Notes under the pieces: model-generated | What the model was told of the DNA's origin: nothing | The model's database searches: none | What the model saw: only the letters and a program-made list of their open reading frames with translations | In this document: positions 44,067-52,601 of the stretch, one piece after another | How positions within the stretch are numbered: the stretch's first letter is position 1 | How the letters are laid out: the number at the start of each line of letters is the position of its first letter | Program-made: the position numbers and the translations under genes | Source: Solimonas flava DSM 18980 | GTDB taxonomy: Bacteria; Pseudomonadota; Gammaproteobacteria; Nevskiales; Nevskiaceae | Direction: 5' to 3' | NCBI RefSeq assembly: GCF_000426685.1 | Contig: NZ_AUFV01000008.1 | Coordinates: forward strand, 70,530 to 134,529 | Length of the DNA stretch: 64,000 nucleotides

Positions 44067-44741
44067 GTGACGAGCGAAACCTGGTCCGGCACGCTGCATC
44101 TGGCGCGCGACTTCGCGCTGCTGCATGGCCGGGCCGGCACGACGGCGGCGCATGCGCACTATGCGCATCAGCTGCTGCTGTCGGACGACGCACCGATCGA
44201 GATCGCGATCGACGGTCGGCGTCTTGCGGGTACGCGCCTGCTGATCAGATCGCAGCAGGCGCACGCCATCGTCTCGGCACCCGCGGCGCTGCACGTCATC
44301 TATGCCGAGCCGCTGCGTCTGGACGCCGCGACGCTCGACGCCATCGCCCCGCCACCGGACAGCGCCGCCCTGCTCGGCACCCTGCAGGCCTTGCCGCGCC
44401 GCGCGCCCGTCGACGCGCGCATCGACGACGCGCTGGCCGAGATCGACGCCATGCTCAGCGGCAAGGTCGATGCCGGCGCTCTGGCAGGTCGCGTGCGGCT
44501 GTCGCTGAGCCAGCTCGAACGGCTGTTTTCCGCGCAAGTCGGCCTGTCGGTGCGTCGCCTCGTGCGCTGGCGCCGCCTGCGGCTGGCGCTGCAGCTGGCG
44601 CTGACGGGGCGAGCGCTGACCGTCGCCGCACACGATGCCGGCTTCGCCGATTCGGCGCATTTCTCGCGCGTCATGCGCGAACTGTTCGGGGTCCGCGCAG
44701 ACCGCACGCTGGCCGGCCTGCACGTCGAGTTCGTCAGCTGA
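44067..44741 (+). CDS. AraC-family transcriptional regulator
   Basis: The 224-residue protein has a short cupin-like N-terminal region and a C-terminal double helix-turn-helix. The second recognition region reads LTVAAHDAGFADSAHFSRVMRELFGV, the AraC/XylS signature with the usual AxxxGFxDxAHFxRxF pattern in diverged form. The GTG start at 44067 lies 18 bases after the acyl-CoA dehydrogenase stop. Its end overlaps the convergent hydroxylase gene by eight bases. Likely targets are the neighbouring lipid genes, but this is inference. Confidence 0.87.
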   Translation: MTSETWSGTLHLARDFALLHGRAGTTAAHAHYAHQLLLSDDAPIEIAIDGRRLAGTRLLIRSQQAHAIVSAPAALHVIYAEPLRLDAATLDAIAPPPDSAALLGTLQALPRRAPVDARIDDALAEIDAMLSGKVDAGALAGRVRLSLSQLERLFSAQVGLSVRRLVRWRRLRLALQLALTGRALTVAAHDAGFADSAHFSRVMRELFGVRADRTLAGLHVEFVS

Positions 44742-45648
44742 TCGACCGGCTGCGGCACAGTCCCGGCGGCGGAGGCGGCGACGGCTGCTCGCGGCGCGAT
44801 CGGAACGGCTCGACGAGCTGCGCCCAATAGCCGTCGGGATAGTCCGGGCGGCTGCCGATGCCGAGATCCTCGCTGGACAGCCGATGGCCGCGAGCGTCGA
44901 ATGCCGTGCCCAGCAGATGATCCCAGGCCGTGAAGAACAGGCCGAAATTCACATCGCCGGCCTTGCCGTAGCGAATATGGTGATAGCGATGCACCGGTGC
45001 CCAGGCGACAAGGTGTCGCAAGGCGCCGATGCGCATGTCGACGTTGCTGTGCTGAAGCAACAGCTGCACAGCGATCGCAAAAGCCAGCACCGCCGCCACG
45101 TCCGCCGGCATGCCGATCAGCAGGAGCGGCGCGATGCCTGCGAGCGCCTCGACGGCCTGGTGCAGAGGATGCTTCATCAGGCCGTTGAACCCGTACAGGC
45201 GGCGCACGCTGTGATGCACCGCATGCAGGCGCCACAGCCACGGCACGCGGTGGCTGAGCCAGTGCGCGAGCGTGATGCCCAGATCGGCGACGACAATGGC
45301 CGCCAGCAGCTGCACCGCGAACGGCGCCTGCCAAAGCACCCGACCGACGGCCAGGCCCTGCCCCGGCAACGACGCGGCGACCAGCGGGATCGCCGCCAGT
45401 GCCAGACCGTTCGACAGCTCGTTGACCAGGGCATGCAGCAGATCGCGACCGCGATCGCCGTGATCGCGGTTCCAGCGCGGCTCGTAAGGCGCGCACGCCT
45501 CGGCGAGAAACGAGCACGCCAGAACCGCGCCGAACAGCGGCAGCAGCCAGACCGGCGCCAGGCCGCGCACGCCGATGGCATACGCAGCGACGCCGAGGCT
45601 GGCGCAGAACAGCAGTGGCGCATAAACGTATTGCAGCAACGTTTTCAT
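44734..45648 (-). CDS. Sterol desaturase / fatty acid hydroxylase family membrane protein
   Basis: The 304-residue di-iron membrane enzyme has several TM segments (about 10-28, 32-50, 82-96, 108-128, 165-195). It carries the eight-histidine-type clusters HWLSH (129-133), HAVHH (142-146) and HRYHH, plus a KHPLHQ stretch. Members hydroxylate or desaturate lipids. A nearby in-frame ATG at 45663 would add five residues; 45648 is preferred. The gene is convergent with the AraC gene, and its upstream region contains the remnant acyl-CoA dehydrogenase. Substrate unknown. Confidence 0.88.
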   Translation of the reverse strand: MKTLLQYVYAPLLFCASLGVAAYAIGVRGLAPVWLLPLFGAVLACSFLAEACAPYEPRWNRDHGDRGRDLLHALVNELSNGLALAAIPLVAASLPGQGLAVGRVLWQAPFAVQLLAAIVVADLGITLAHWLSHRVPWLWRLHAVHHSVRRLYGFNGLMKHPLHQAVEALAGIAPLLLIGMPADVAAVLAFAIAVQLLLQHSNVDMRIGALRHLVAWAPVHRYHHIRYGKAGDVNFGLFFTAWDHLLGTAFDARGHRLSSEDLGIGSRPDYPDGYWAQLVEPFRSRREQPSPPPPPGLCRSRSIS

Positions 45649-45811
45649 GGTCGATATCCGCATCACGGGATGCACAGCGTCGCCTGCAAGCGCCGCCGCC
45701 GCTTGAAGAAACGGCGCATGCGGCGGGCGACCCACTGCGATCCGGTGATGCGTCCAGCCGCGGCGCGGCCGACCATGCGGGCCGCACCTTTCCCGTCTCC
45801 ACTCGCCCGTC

Positions 45812-45955
45812 ATGACTGCCGCCGAACCGCTCGCCGCCGAACTCGCCAACTGGCGCGACACGATCCGCCGCTTCCTCGCCGACGAAATGGAACCGCACTA
45901 CGAGAAATGGGAGAAAGCCGGCATCGTGCCGCGCGAGCGGACGTGCCGCTCGTAG
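45812..45955 (+). pseudogene. 5' remnant of a third acyl-CoA dehydrogenase gene
   Basis: The reading frame starts MTAAEPLAAELANWRDTIRR and continues ADEMEPHYEKWEKAGIVPRE, clearly paralogous to residues 1-42 of the gene at 42897. It then changes to unrelated sequence and stops at 45953-45955. Homology ends at about 45937. The similarity extends upstream: ACTGCGATCCGG followed by GATGC occurs at both 42784 and 45734, so the duplicated block included the promoter region. Confidence 0.88.
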
Positions 45956-46044
45956 TCGATCGCGGTCGAGGCCTGCATCAGGTTGTCCATGATCGGATCG
46001 GCGACGGCGAGAATGTCGGCATCGCTGCGGCGGCTCAGGTCCAC
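45937..46044 (-). pseudogene. 5' remnant of an unidentified gene facing the acyl-CoA dehydrogenase remnant
   Basis: On the minus strand a GTG at 46044, with GGAGG four to five bases upstream, opens a frame starting MDLSRRSDADILAVADPIMD and going on to LMQASTAIDYERHVR. It looks like a real N terminus, with good codon use, then breaks off at the point where the acyl-CoA dehydrogenase remnant begins in antisense. It lies downstream of the dehydrogenase gene at 46110, possibly in the same operon. The family is not identified. Confidence 0.6.
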
Positions 46045-46109
46045 GTGCCCTCCGTCGGCTCGTCAGGTACGCCAGTGACGCCGATCCGCCCGGCGGCGGC
46101 GGGTACCGC

Positions 46110-47120
46110 TCAGTGCGCCGGCCGCAGCAGCGCCGGCGTCAGGCGGTTCGCGCAGACCCGGCCCTGCTCGACGTCGTCGACGTTGGCGAGCGTGGTCGCC
46201 GCGATCGCGGCGAGCGCTTCGCGCGTGAAGAACGCCTGGTGGCCGGTGATGACGACGTTCGGAAACGTCAGCAGACGCTGGAACACGTCGTCGGCGACGA
46301 CCGTCGACGAGAGATCCTCGAAGAACAGATCGCCTTCCTGCTCGTAGACGTCGAGGCCCAGCGCGCCGAGCTGGCCGCTCTTCAGCGCGCGAATCACCGC
46401 CTCGGTGTCGAGCAGGCCGCCACGGCTGGTGTTGATCAGCATCGCGCCGCGCTTCATGCGCGCCAGCGCGGCCTCGTCGATCAGATGATGCGAATCCGGC
46501 GTCAGCGGGCAATGCAGCGAGACGATGTCGGACTCGCGCAGCAGTTCGGCCAGCTCGACGTAGTGCACGCCCTCGTCGAGCAGCGCCGGCGCCGGATACG
46601 GATCGCTGGCGAGGATGCGGCAGCCGAAGCCGCGCAGGATGTGCGCGAAGACGCGGCCGATGCGGCCGGTGCCGACCACGCCGACCGTCTTGCCGTACAT
46701 GTCGAAGCCTTCGAGACCGTCGAGCAGGAAGTTGTTCTCGCGCACGCGGTTGTAGGCGCGGTGGAACTTGCGGTTCAGCGTCAGGATCAGGCCGACGGCG
46801 TGCTCGGCGACCGCATGCGGCGAATATTCGGGCACGCGCACGACGGTCAGCCCGCAATCCTCGGCGGCGCGCAGATCGATCTGATTGAAGCCGGCGCAGC
46901 GCAGCGCGATCAGCCGCACGCCGCGGCGCGCCAGCTCGCGCAGCGCCGGCGCGTCGAGCGCATCGTTGACGAAGGTGCACAACGCCGTGAAGCCGTCGGC
47001 CAGCGCCCAGGTCTCCGGCGCCAGCCGCGCCTCGACGAAACGCAGTTCGTGGCGGCCGGCATTGGCGGCCTCGAAGGCCCGGCGGTCGTATTCGCGGGCG
47101 CTGAAGAACAGGATACGCAT
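46110..47120 (-). CDS. 2-hydroxyacid dehydrogenase, D-lactate dehydrogenase type
   Basis: The 336-residue NAD-dependent enzyme resembles fermentative D-lactate dehydrogenase (LdhA). It begins [16 protein letters not shown] and has [30 protein letters not shown], the dinucleotide loop [13 protein letters not shown], the catalytic Arg in [11 protein letters not shown] and the catalytic His in [14 protein letters not shown]. The start at 47120 is the family-typical beginning. It is divergent from the MFS gene. Confidence 0.93.
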   Translation of the reverse strand: MRILFFSAREYDRRAFEAANAGRHELRFVEARLAPETWALADGFTALCTFVNDALDAPALRELARRGVRLIALRCAGFNQIDLRAAEDCGLTVVRVPEYSPHAVAEHAVGLILTLNRKFHRAYNRVRENNFLLDGLEGFDMYGKTVGVVGTGRIGRVFAHILRGFGCRILASDPYPAPALLDEGVHYVELAELLRESDIVSLHCPLTPDSHHLIDEAALARMKRGAMLINTSRGGLLDTEAVIRALKSGQLGALGLDVYEQEGDLFFEDLSSTVVADDVFQRLLTFPNVVITGHQAFFTREALAAIAATTLANVDDVEQGRVCANRLTPALLRPAH

Positions 47121-47285
47121 GCCTCGTTCACCTTTCGTGCGGGTGCGGGAGTCGGCGCCGCGCGGCGCGACCGCGTCGCCGGACCACCCTGCCGTGCGCC
47201 TCGCCAACGGTCAAGGCTTCGCCGATTGGACAGGCGCCCGGCCTCGGCGTACGGTGCGCGCCGCCTTTGCCTGGAGCCTGTCCGG

Positions 47286-48440
47286 ATGGACCGCCGTCGC
47301 GTCGCCGTCTGCCTCTGCGGCGCCGCCGCGTTCGTGCCCCTGTATGCGCCGCAGTCGCTGCTGCCGCTGCTGCGTCACTTCGTCGGCCAGAACGCGGCGA
47401 TGGCCGGCGCCATCGTCTCGGCCGGCACCGCCGGCGTCGCCCTCGCCGCGCCGTTCATGGGCCAGCTCGCCGACCGTCTCGGCCGCCGCCGCGTGATCGT
47501 GCTCGCCGCCTTCCTCGCGGTGATCCCGAGCCTGCTGTCGGCGCTGGCGCCGACGCCGGCGCTGCTGGTCGCCGCGCGCCTGCTCGAAGGCCTGGCGCTG
47601 CCCGGCATCTTCGCGGTGACGGTCGCCTACACCGCCGACGAGTGGCCGCCGCTGGAAGCGCGGCCGATCACCGCGCTGTACGTCGCCGGCACGATCGGCG
47701 GCGGCTTCTCCGGGCGGCTGCTGTCGGGACTGGTCGCCGAATTCGCCGGCTGGCGCTGGGGCTTCGTCGCGCTGGCCGTGCTGCAGCTGGCACTGGCCGC
47801 GCTGATCTACGCCTGGCTCACGCCCGAGCGCGCGCGGCCGCGCGCCGGCCGGGAGGCGCGGCCGCGGCTCGCCGATCTGCTCGCGACGCCGGCGCTGCGC
47901 AGCGTCTACGCCGCCGGCTTCGCGCTGCTGTTCGCGCTGGTCGCCGGCTTCACCTACGTCTCGCTGCGCCTTGCCGAGCCGCCGTTCGGGCTCGGTCCCG
48001 GCGGCCTGTCGGCGATCTTCACGGTCTACCTGGTCGGCATGCTGACGACGCCGTGGTCCGGCCGCCTGCTGAACCGCTACGGCCACGCCACCGTGCTGGC
48101 CTGGGCCTGGGCGACGGCGATCGCCGGCCTGTGCGTGACGCTGCTGCCGTCGCTGGCGGCGGTGATCGTCGGGCTGATCCTGTTCTCGGCCGGGCTGTTC
48201 TTCGCACAGACGGCGGCGACGACCTTCGTCGGCGAGGCGATGCCGGCCGCGCGCGGCGCCGCGGTCGGCCTGTACGTGACGAGCTATTACCTCGGCGGCA
48301 GCGTCGGCGGCGTGCTGCCGGCGCCGCTGTGGAGCGCGGCCGGCTGGCCCGGCGTGGTCGCACTGATCGCCGCCGCGGGCCTGCTGTCGGTCATGCTCGG
48401 CCGCCGCGGCTTTCGTCGTCACGCGGCGGCGGCACGCTAG
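47286..48440 (+). CDS. MFS transporter, YnfM/CynX-like
   Basis: The 384-residue protein has about twelve TM segments and the MFS A-loop GQLADRLGRRRVIVLAA between TM2 and TM3. LLEGLALPGIFAVTVAYTADEW and GGFSGRLLSGLVAEFAGWRWGF resemble the YnfM-type arabinose-efflux-like branch. Substrate is not predictable. The ATG at 47286 is preferred; its end overlaps a convergent gene by 50 bases. Confidence 0.88.
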   Translation: MDRRRVAVCLCGAAAFVPLYAPQSLLPLLRHFVGQNAAMAGAIVSAGTAGVALAAPFMGQLADRLGRRRVIVLAAFLAVIPSLLSALAPTPALLVAARLLEGLALPGIFAVTVAYTADEWPPLEARPITALYVAGTIGGGFSGRLLSGLVAEFAGWRWGFVALAVLQLALAALIYAWLTPERARPRAGREARPRLADLLATPALRSVYAAGFALLFALVAGFTYVSLRLAEPPFGLGPGGLSAIFTVYLVGMLTTPWSGRLLNRYGHATVLAWAWATAIAGLCVTLLPSLAAVIVGLILFSAGLFFAQTAATTFVGEAMPAARGAAVGLYVTSYYLGGSVGGVLPAPLWSAAGWPGVVALIAAAGLLSVMLGRRGFRRHAAAAR

Positions 48441-48882
48441 CGTCCGCCTCCCCGTCGTTGTCTTCGTCCGGCCCGGCCGCCGGGGCCGCGTCGTCCGCCG
48501 CGCGCCGCGTCGCCGACGGCTGCAAGTGCGCGGTCGCGATCTTCTTCAGCTCCGGCGGCAGCATCCACTCCGAGATCTCGTAGCCGGCCTGGTTCATCGC
48601 CCGCACCAGCGCTTCGACGTACTTGCCGTGGCCGCGCGTGCTGACCATGCTGCCCGGCCGCGACACCAGCGTGCCGATCTGCTCGAACAGGCGGCCGCGG
48701 TCGGTGACCATGTTGCCGGTCGCCGGTTTCGCCGCAGCCCATTTCTGCGCCTGATGGAATTCCTGCGTGAAGGTCACGAACGCGCCGCCGCCGTCGATGA
48801 CGACCTGCACGATATCGCCCTGGCGGATGACGCGGGCGCGGCTGACGGCGGATTCGAACAGGTTCAACTGACGCTTGCTCAT
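48391..48882 (-). CDS. Conserved hypothetical protein
   Basis: The 163-residue protein starts MSKRQLNLFESAVSRARVIR and has a compact N-terminal part (VQVVIDGGGAFVTFTQEFHQ, RGHGKYVEALVRAMNQAGYE) followed by an acidic, Pro/Ala-rich tail (PAAGPDEDNDGEADASVPPP) that is probably disordered. No domain is recognised. The tail is encoded partly antisense to the end of the MFS gene, which may explain its low complexity. Confidence 0.7.
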   Translation of the reverse strand: MSKRQLNLFESAVSRARVIRQGDIVQVVIDGGGAFVTFTQEFHQAQKWAAAKPATGNMVTDRGRLFEQIGTLVSRPGSMVSTRGHGKYVEALVRAMNQAGYEISEWMLPPELKKIATAHLQPSATRRAADDAAPAAGPDEDNDGEADASVPPPRDDESRGGRA

Positions 48883-48959
48883 GACAGGACTTCCGGCCGC
48901 GGAGGCGCATTGTCGGCGACACCCGCCGACGGCGCCATCCGGCCGCGCGGCCGTTGCAC

Positions 48960-49679
48960 TCACAGCAGGCGCATGCCGCCGTCGCATTCGAGGATCGCGC
49001 CGGTCATCATCGGATTTTCGATCAGGAAGCGGATCGCGTGCGCGACGTCCTGCGGCTGGCCGAGACGGCCGACCGGCGAGGCGCGCCGCTGCTCGGCGAA
49101 CACCTGATCGCGCCATGCCGCCGGCACGCGATCCCACCACGCGGTCTCGATCACGCCCGGCGACACCGCGTTGACGCGCAGCGGCGCCAGTTCGCGCGCC
49201 AGCGCGCCGATCATCGCTTCGATCGCGCCATTGATGGCGGCCAGTCCGGCGGTGCCGGGATTCGCCATACGCGCCGAGATCGACGTAATGAACGTCAGGC
49301 TGCCGCCGGCGCGCAGCGCCGGCACGCTGGCCTGCGCCGCCTCGACCTGCGCCCAGAACTTCGCTTCGAAGCCGCGGCGCAGCGCCGCCAGATCGAGCGT
49401 GCGGAACTCGCCGGCGCCCTCGCCGCCGCTCAGCGACAGCACGACGTCATCGACCGGCCCGATCTCGGCGAACAGCGCGTCGAGCGCCTTGCGGTCGCCG
49501 CCGTCGAGCGCACGAATCCGCACCGCGCCGGCCAGCGGCGCCACGGCCGATGCGAGCCGCTCGCGGTTGCGCGCGACGGCCATCACCTCGGCGCCGTCGC
49601 GCGCGAACTGCCCGACCGCCGCCAGCCCCACGCCGGACGAACCGCCGATCACCACGATCTTCCTGCCCCTGATGTCCAT
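48960..49679 (-). CDS. Short-chain dehydrogenase-like protein lacking YxxxK
   Basis: The 239-residue Rossmann protein has the NAD(P) motif GGSSGVGLA (residues 13-21), the SITSISAR serine region and the C-terminal AVSPGVIETAWW and GAILECDGGMRLL of the SDR superfamily. The catalytic Tyr-x3-Lys is replaced: PGTAGLAAINGAIEA aligns Leu and Asn where Tyr and Lys should be. It is divergent from the LysR gene, which probably controls it. It may bind cofactor without classic SDR chemistry, or use another mechanism. Confidence 0.87.
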   Translation of the reverse strand: MDIRGRKIVVIGGSSGVGLAAVGQFARDGAEVMAVARNRERLASAVAPLAGAVRIRALDGGDRKALDALFAEIGPVDDVVLSLSGGEGAGEFRTLDLAALRRGFEAKFWAQVEAAQASVPALRAGGSLTFITSISARMANPGTAGLAAINGAIEAMIGALARELAPLRVNAVSPGVIETAWWDRVPAAWRDQVFAEQRRASPVGRLGQPQDVAHAIRFLIENPMMTGAILECDGGMRLL

Positions 49680-49754
49680 CTTCGGTCTCCGGTCGGGGAA
49701 GCGTTGCCGGCCATGCTCGGTGCTAGGCTGCCATCAGGCCAATCGTTTGACCGT

Positions 49755-50702
49755 ATGAACAACATCATCGAACGTGATTTCAGGAAGATCGACCTGAACC
49801 TGCTACTGGTCTTCCGCGCAGTGCTGCTCGAACGCAATGTGACGCGCGCGGCGCAGCGCCTGTTCCTCGGCCAGCCGGCGGTCAGCGGCGCGCTCAAGCG
49901 TCTGCGCGCCGCGCTCGGCGACGAGCTGTTCGTGCGTACGCCGCACGGCGTCGAGCCGACGCCGCGGGCGCTGGAACTCGCCGCGCTGATCGAACCGCTG
50001 CTGGCCGCGCTGCACAGCGGGCTGATGCAGAAACCGAGCTTCGAGCCGGCGCAGGCCCGTCACGTGTTCCGGCTCGGGCTCAGTGATTCGCTGGAAATCA
50101 CGCTGTTGCCGATGCTGATGCAGCGCCTCGCGCGCGAGGCGCCCGGCGTCCGCATCATCACGCGCGCCGCCGACACGCCGCGCGCCGCGGCCATGCTGGA
50201 CGCCGGCGAGATCGAGCTGGCGATCGGCGCACACCGCAGCGCCGGTCCGCGCCTGCATCATGAAACGCTGTTCCGCTGGCGCTTCGTGACGATCTACGAC
50301 GCCCGGCATATCCGGCCGCGCGGCGCCCGGCTGAGCCTCGCCGAGTTCATCCGCCACCGCCATGTGCTGACGTCGTTCAGCGCCAGCCTGAGCGGCCATC
50401 TCGACGAGGCGCTGGCGCGCGTCGGCAGGCAGCGCACGGTCGTGCTGTCGAGTCCGCATTTCGCGACCACGCCGTTCGTGGTCCGCGACGCGCCTTATCT
50501 CGCGACGGTGCCGGATTTCATCGCGCGGCGCTGGTGCGCGGCACTCGGTCTGGCACAGAGCCCGGTGCCGCTGGATCTGCCGGAATACGAGATCGCCGTG
50601 CTCGGCAAGCAGGCCGGCGCGCACGATCCGGCGCTGAACTGGCTGATCGCGACGCTGAAGACCTGCGTCGCCGACGATGCGACGCGCAAGGGCGGGCGCT
50701 GA
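49755..50702 (+). CDS. LysR-family transcriptional regulator
   Basis: The 315-residue regulator has the NodD/SyrM-like start LNLLLVFRAVLLERNVTRAAQ with the winged helix GQPAVSGALKRLRAALGDELF, then PTPRALELA and a periplasmic-binding-type effector domain. It is divergent from the SDR-like gene across a 75-base gap that likely carries both promoters and the LysR site; CAATCGTTTGACCG near 49740 is a candidate. The inducer is unknown. Confidence 0.9.
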   Translation: MNNIIERDFRKIDLNLLLVFRAVLLERNVTRAAQRLFLGQPAVSGALKRLRAALGDELFVRTPHGVEPTPRALELAALIEPLLAALHSGLMQKPSFEPAQARHVFRLGLSDSLEITLLPMLMQRLAREAPGVRIITRAADTPRAAAMLDAGEIELAIGAHRSAGPRLHHETLFRWRFVTIYDARHIRPRGARLSLAEFIRHRHVLTSFSASLSGHLDEALARVGRQRTVVLSSPHFATTPFVVRDAPYLATVPDFIARRWCAALGLAQSPVPLDLPEYEIAVLGKQAGAHDPALNWLIATLKTCVADDATRKGGR

Positions 50703-50711
50703 CGCCGGGGT

Positions 50712-51953
50712 CTACTCGAACTCCATGCCGCCGGCGCCCTTGCGCACCGAGAAGCCGGCGCCGGCGAGATCGTCGAAGATCTGTCGCGCGTGCGCCTCGT
50801 CCTGAGCCTCGACCATGACCTCAAGCGTGGCGTCCTTGGCATGGCCGCGGTGCAGGCGCTCGTGGTGGACCTGGATGATGTTGCCGCCCGACTCGCCGAT
50901 GCGGCCGGCGACGCGGGCGAGAAAGCCCGGCCGGTCCTCGATGACGATCGACAGCGAGATCAGCCGCGACTCGTTGACGAGCTGGCGCAGCAGCACCGAC
51001 GCGAGCAGGCGCGTGTCGACGTTGCCGCCGGAGACGACGAGGCCGACATGGCGGCCGGCGAAGCGCGCCGGATCGGTCAGCAGCGCCGCCAGGCCGACGG
51101 CGCCGGCACCTTCGGCGATGACCTTCTCGATCGAGGCGAGCAGGCCGATCGCGCGCTCGATCGCCTGCTCGTCGACGCGCATCAGCTCGGCGACGTGCTC
51201 GCGGATGATCGCCAGCGTCAGGTGGCCGATGTTCTTGACGGCGATGCCCTCGGCGATCGTCTGGCCGCCCTTGACCAGCGACAGGTCGCCTTGCAGCGCC
51301 GCATACGCGGAAGGATAGGCCGCCGACTCGACGCCGACGATGCGGATCGCCGGATCGACGCCGTGCGCGGCGATCGCCATGCCGGAGATCAGGCCGCCGC
51401 CGCCGACCGGCACGATCAGCGTGTCCAGTTCCGGCGCCTGTTCGAGCATTTCCAGCGCGACCGTACCCTGACCGGCAATCACGTACGGATCGTCGTACGG
51501 ATGGACCAGCGTCATGCCGCGCTTGCCGATCAGCTCGGTCTCGAGGAAAGCCTGCGCATCGGCCAGGGTCTCGCCGTGCAGGATCACCTCGCCGCCGAGT
51601 TCGCGCGTGTTGCGAACCTTGGTGAACGGCGTGTTGCCCGGCATGACGATGACGCTTTTGATGCCGAGCCGCGTGGCGTGATAGGCGACGCCCTGCGCGT
51701 GGTTGCCGGCCGACATCGCAGCGACCCCGGCGGCGCGCTCGGCTTCGCTGAGGCTGGCCAGCTTGTTGAGCGCACCGCGTTCCTTGAACGAGGCGGTGAA
51801 CTGGAAGTTCTCGAACTTGATCCAGACCTCGGCGCCGGTGATCTTCGACAGCACGCGCGAGCGCGTGCACGGCGTACGCACGATCTGGCCGGCGATCACC
51901 TGCGCGGCGCGGCGCACATCGTCAAAGCTCACGGGGGACTGCGAAGCGTTCAT
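50712..51953 (-). CDS. Threonine ammonia-lyase with C-terminal ACT domain
   Basis: The 413-residue PLP enzyme deaminates threonine (or serine) to 2-oxobutyrate. The PLP Lys57 lies in FTASFKERGAL, the phosphate-binding loop is PVGGGGLISG, and MSAGNHAQGVAYHA is the substrate Ser/Asn loop. A regulatory ACT domain with IVIEDRPGFLARVAGRIGES spans about 330-410. The arrangement resembles TdcB/IlvA-type enzymes of about 400 residues, shorter than E. coli IlvA (514). The DUF4124 gene lies 19 bases upstream. Confidence 0.92.
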   Translation of the reverse strand: MNASQSPVSFDDVRRAAQVIAGQIVRTPCTRSRVLSKITGAEVWIKFENFQFTASFKERGALNKLASLSEAERAAGVAAMSAGNHAQGVAYHATRLGIKSVIVMPGNTPFTKVRNTRELGGEVILHGETLADAQAFLETELIGKRGMTLVHPYDDPYVIAGQGTVALEMLEQAPELDTLIVPVGGGGLISGMAIAAHGVDPAIRIVGVESAAYPSAYAALQGDLSLVKGGQTIAEGIAVKNIGHLTLAIIREHVAELMRVDEQAIERAIGLLASIEKVIAEGAGAVGLAALLTDPARFAGRHVGLVVSGGNVDTRLLASVLLRQLVNESRLISLSIVIEDRPGFLARVAGRIGESGGNIIQVHHERLHRGHAKDATLEVMVEAQDEAHARQIFDDLAGAGFSVRKGAGGMEFE

Positions 51954-51972
51954 TTTCTTGCGTGTTTCCTCG

Positions 51973-52491
51973 TCATTTCTTGCGGCTGCGGCGCACGTCG
52001 CTGACGACGCCGTCGCGCAGCGTCACGGTCACCCGGCCGGCGCCGGTATCGGCATAGCTCCAGCGCTCGCGCAGGCCCTTGGCATCGCGATCGCTGTCGA
52101 TCTTCGCCGGCGTGCCGAGCAGGCGCCGCACGTCATTGGCGCTCATGCCGCGCACGACCTCGCCACGGCCACGGGCGGCGCGCAGGCGCTCGGCTTCGGC
52201 CGTACGCGCCTCGTAGTCCTGGCGCCAGGCGGCGTCTTCCTCGGCGCGTGCCTTGCGCGAGGCCTGCACGCGGCGGTCGTGCTGTTCGGCGAGCGGCGCC
52301 GCGGCGCGGTCGGCCGGCACGACGTTGGCCGGCGGCACCGGCAGCGGCGCGTCGCCGGCCTGGCACGGCCGGTCGCTGAACTGCGTGACGCCGCCGACGA
52401 CACAGCGGTACACCTCGGCCTGCGCCGGCTGCAGCGCGGCGGCGGCGAGCACCGCCAGCAGCATCCGCCCGATGCCGGCCCCGGCTTTCAT
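51973..52491 (-). CDS. DUF4124-type exported protein
   Basis: The 172-residue protein has a signal peptide (cleavage after AQA, about residue 25), then EVYRCVVGGVTQFSDRPCQAG, the Cys-containing DUF4124 pattern. A charged helical region follows (about 70-110), then a BamE/SmpA-like GMSANDVRRLLGTPAKIDS segment near the end. Function unknown. The start at 52491 was chosen for the signal peptide. It probably shares a transcript with the threonine ammonia-lyase gene. Confidence 0.8.
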   Translation of the reverse strand: MKAGAGIGRMLLAVLAAAALQPAQAEVYRCVVGGVTQFSDRPCQAGDAPLPVPPANVVPADRAAAPLAEQHDRRVQASRKARAEEDAAWRQDYEARTAEAERLRAARGRGEVVRGMSANDVRRLLGTPAKIDSDRDAKGLRERWSYADTGAGRVTVTLRDGVVSDVRRSRKK

Positions 52492-52601
52492 TTCGCGATT
52501 ATGGTCTTGCATGGTCTTGTCCGCCTGAGGGCCTGCCCCCATATCGATCCGCTACAATTCCCACCCTTTTTCGCACTCCTTCTCCGAGATATCCGCGCCT
52601 T

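Noticed and set aside
45812-45955. Functional 47-residue peptide from the acyl-CoA dehydrogenase remnant
   Set aside because: It aligns only with the first 42 residues of a full enzyme and ends in unrelated sequence, so a truncated gene is the simpler reading.
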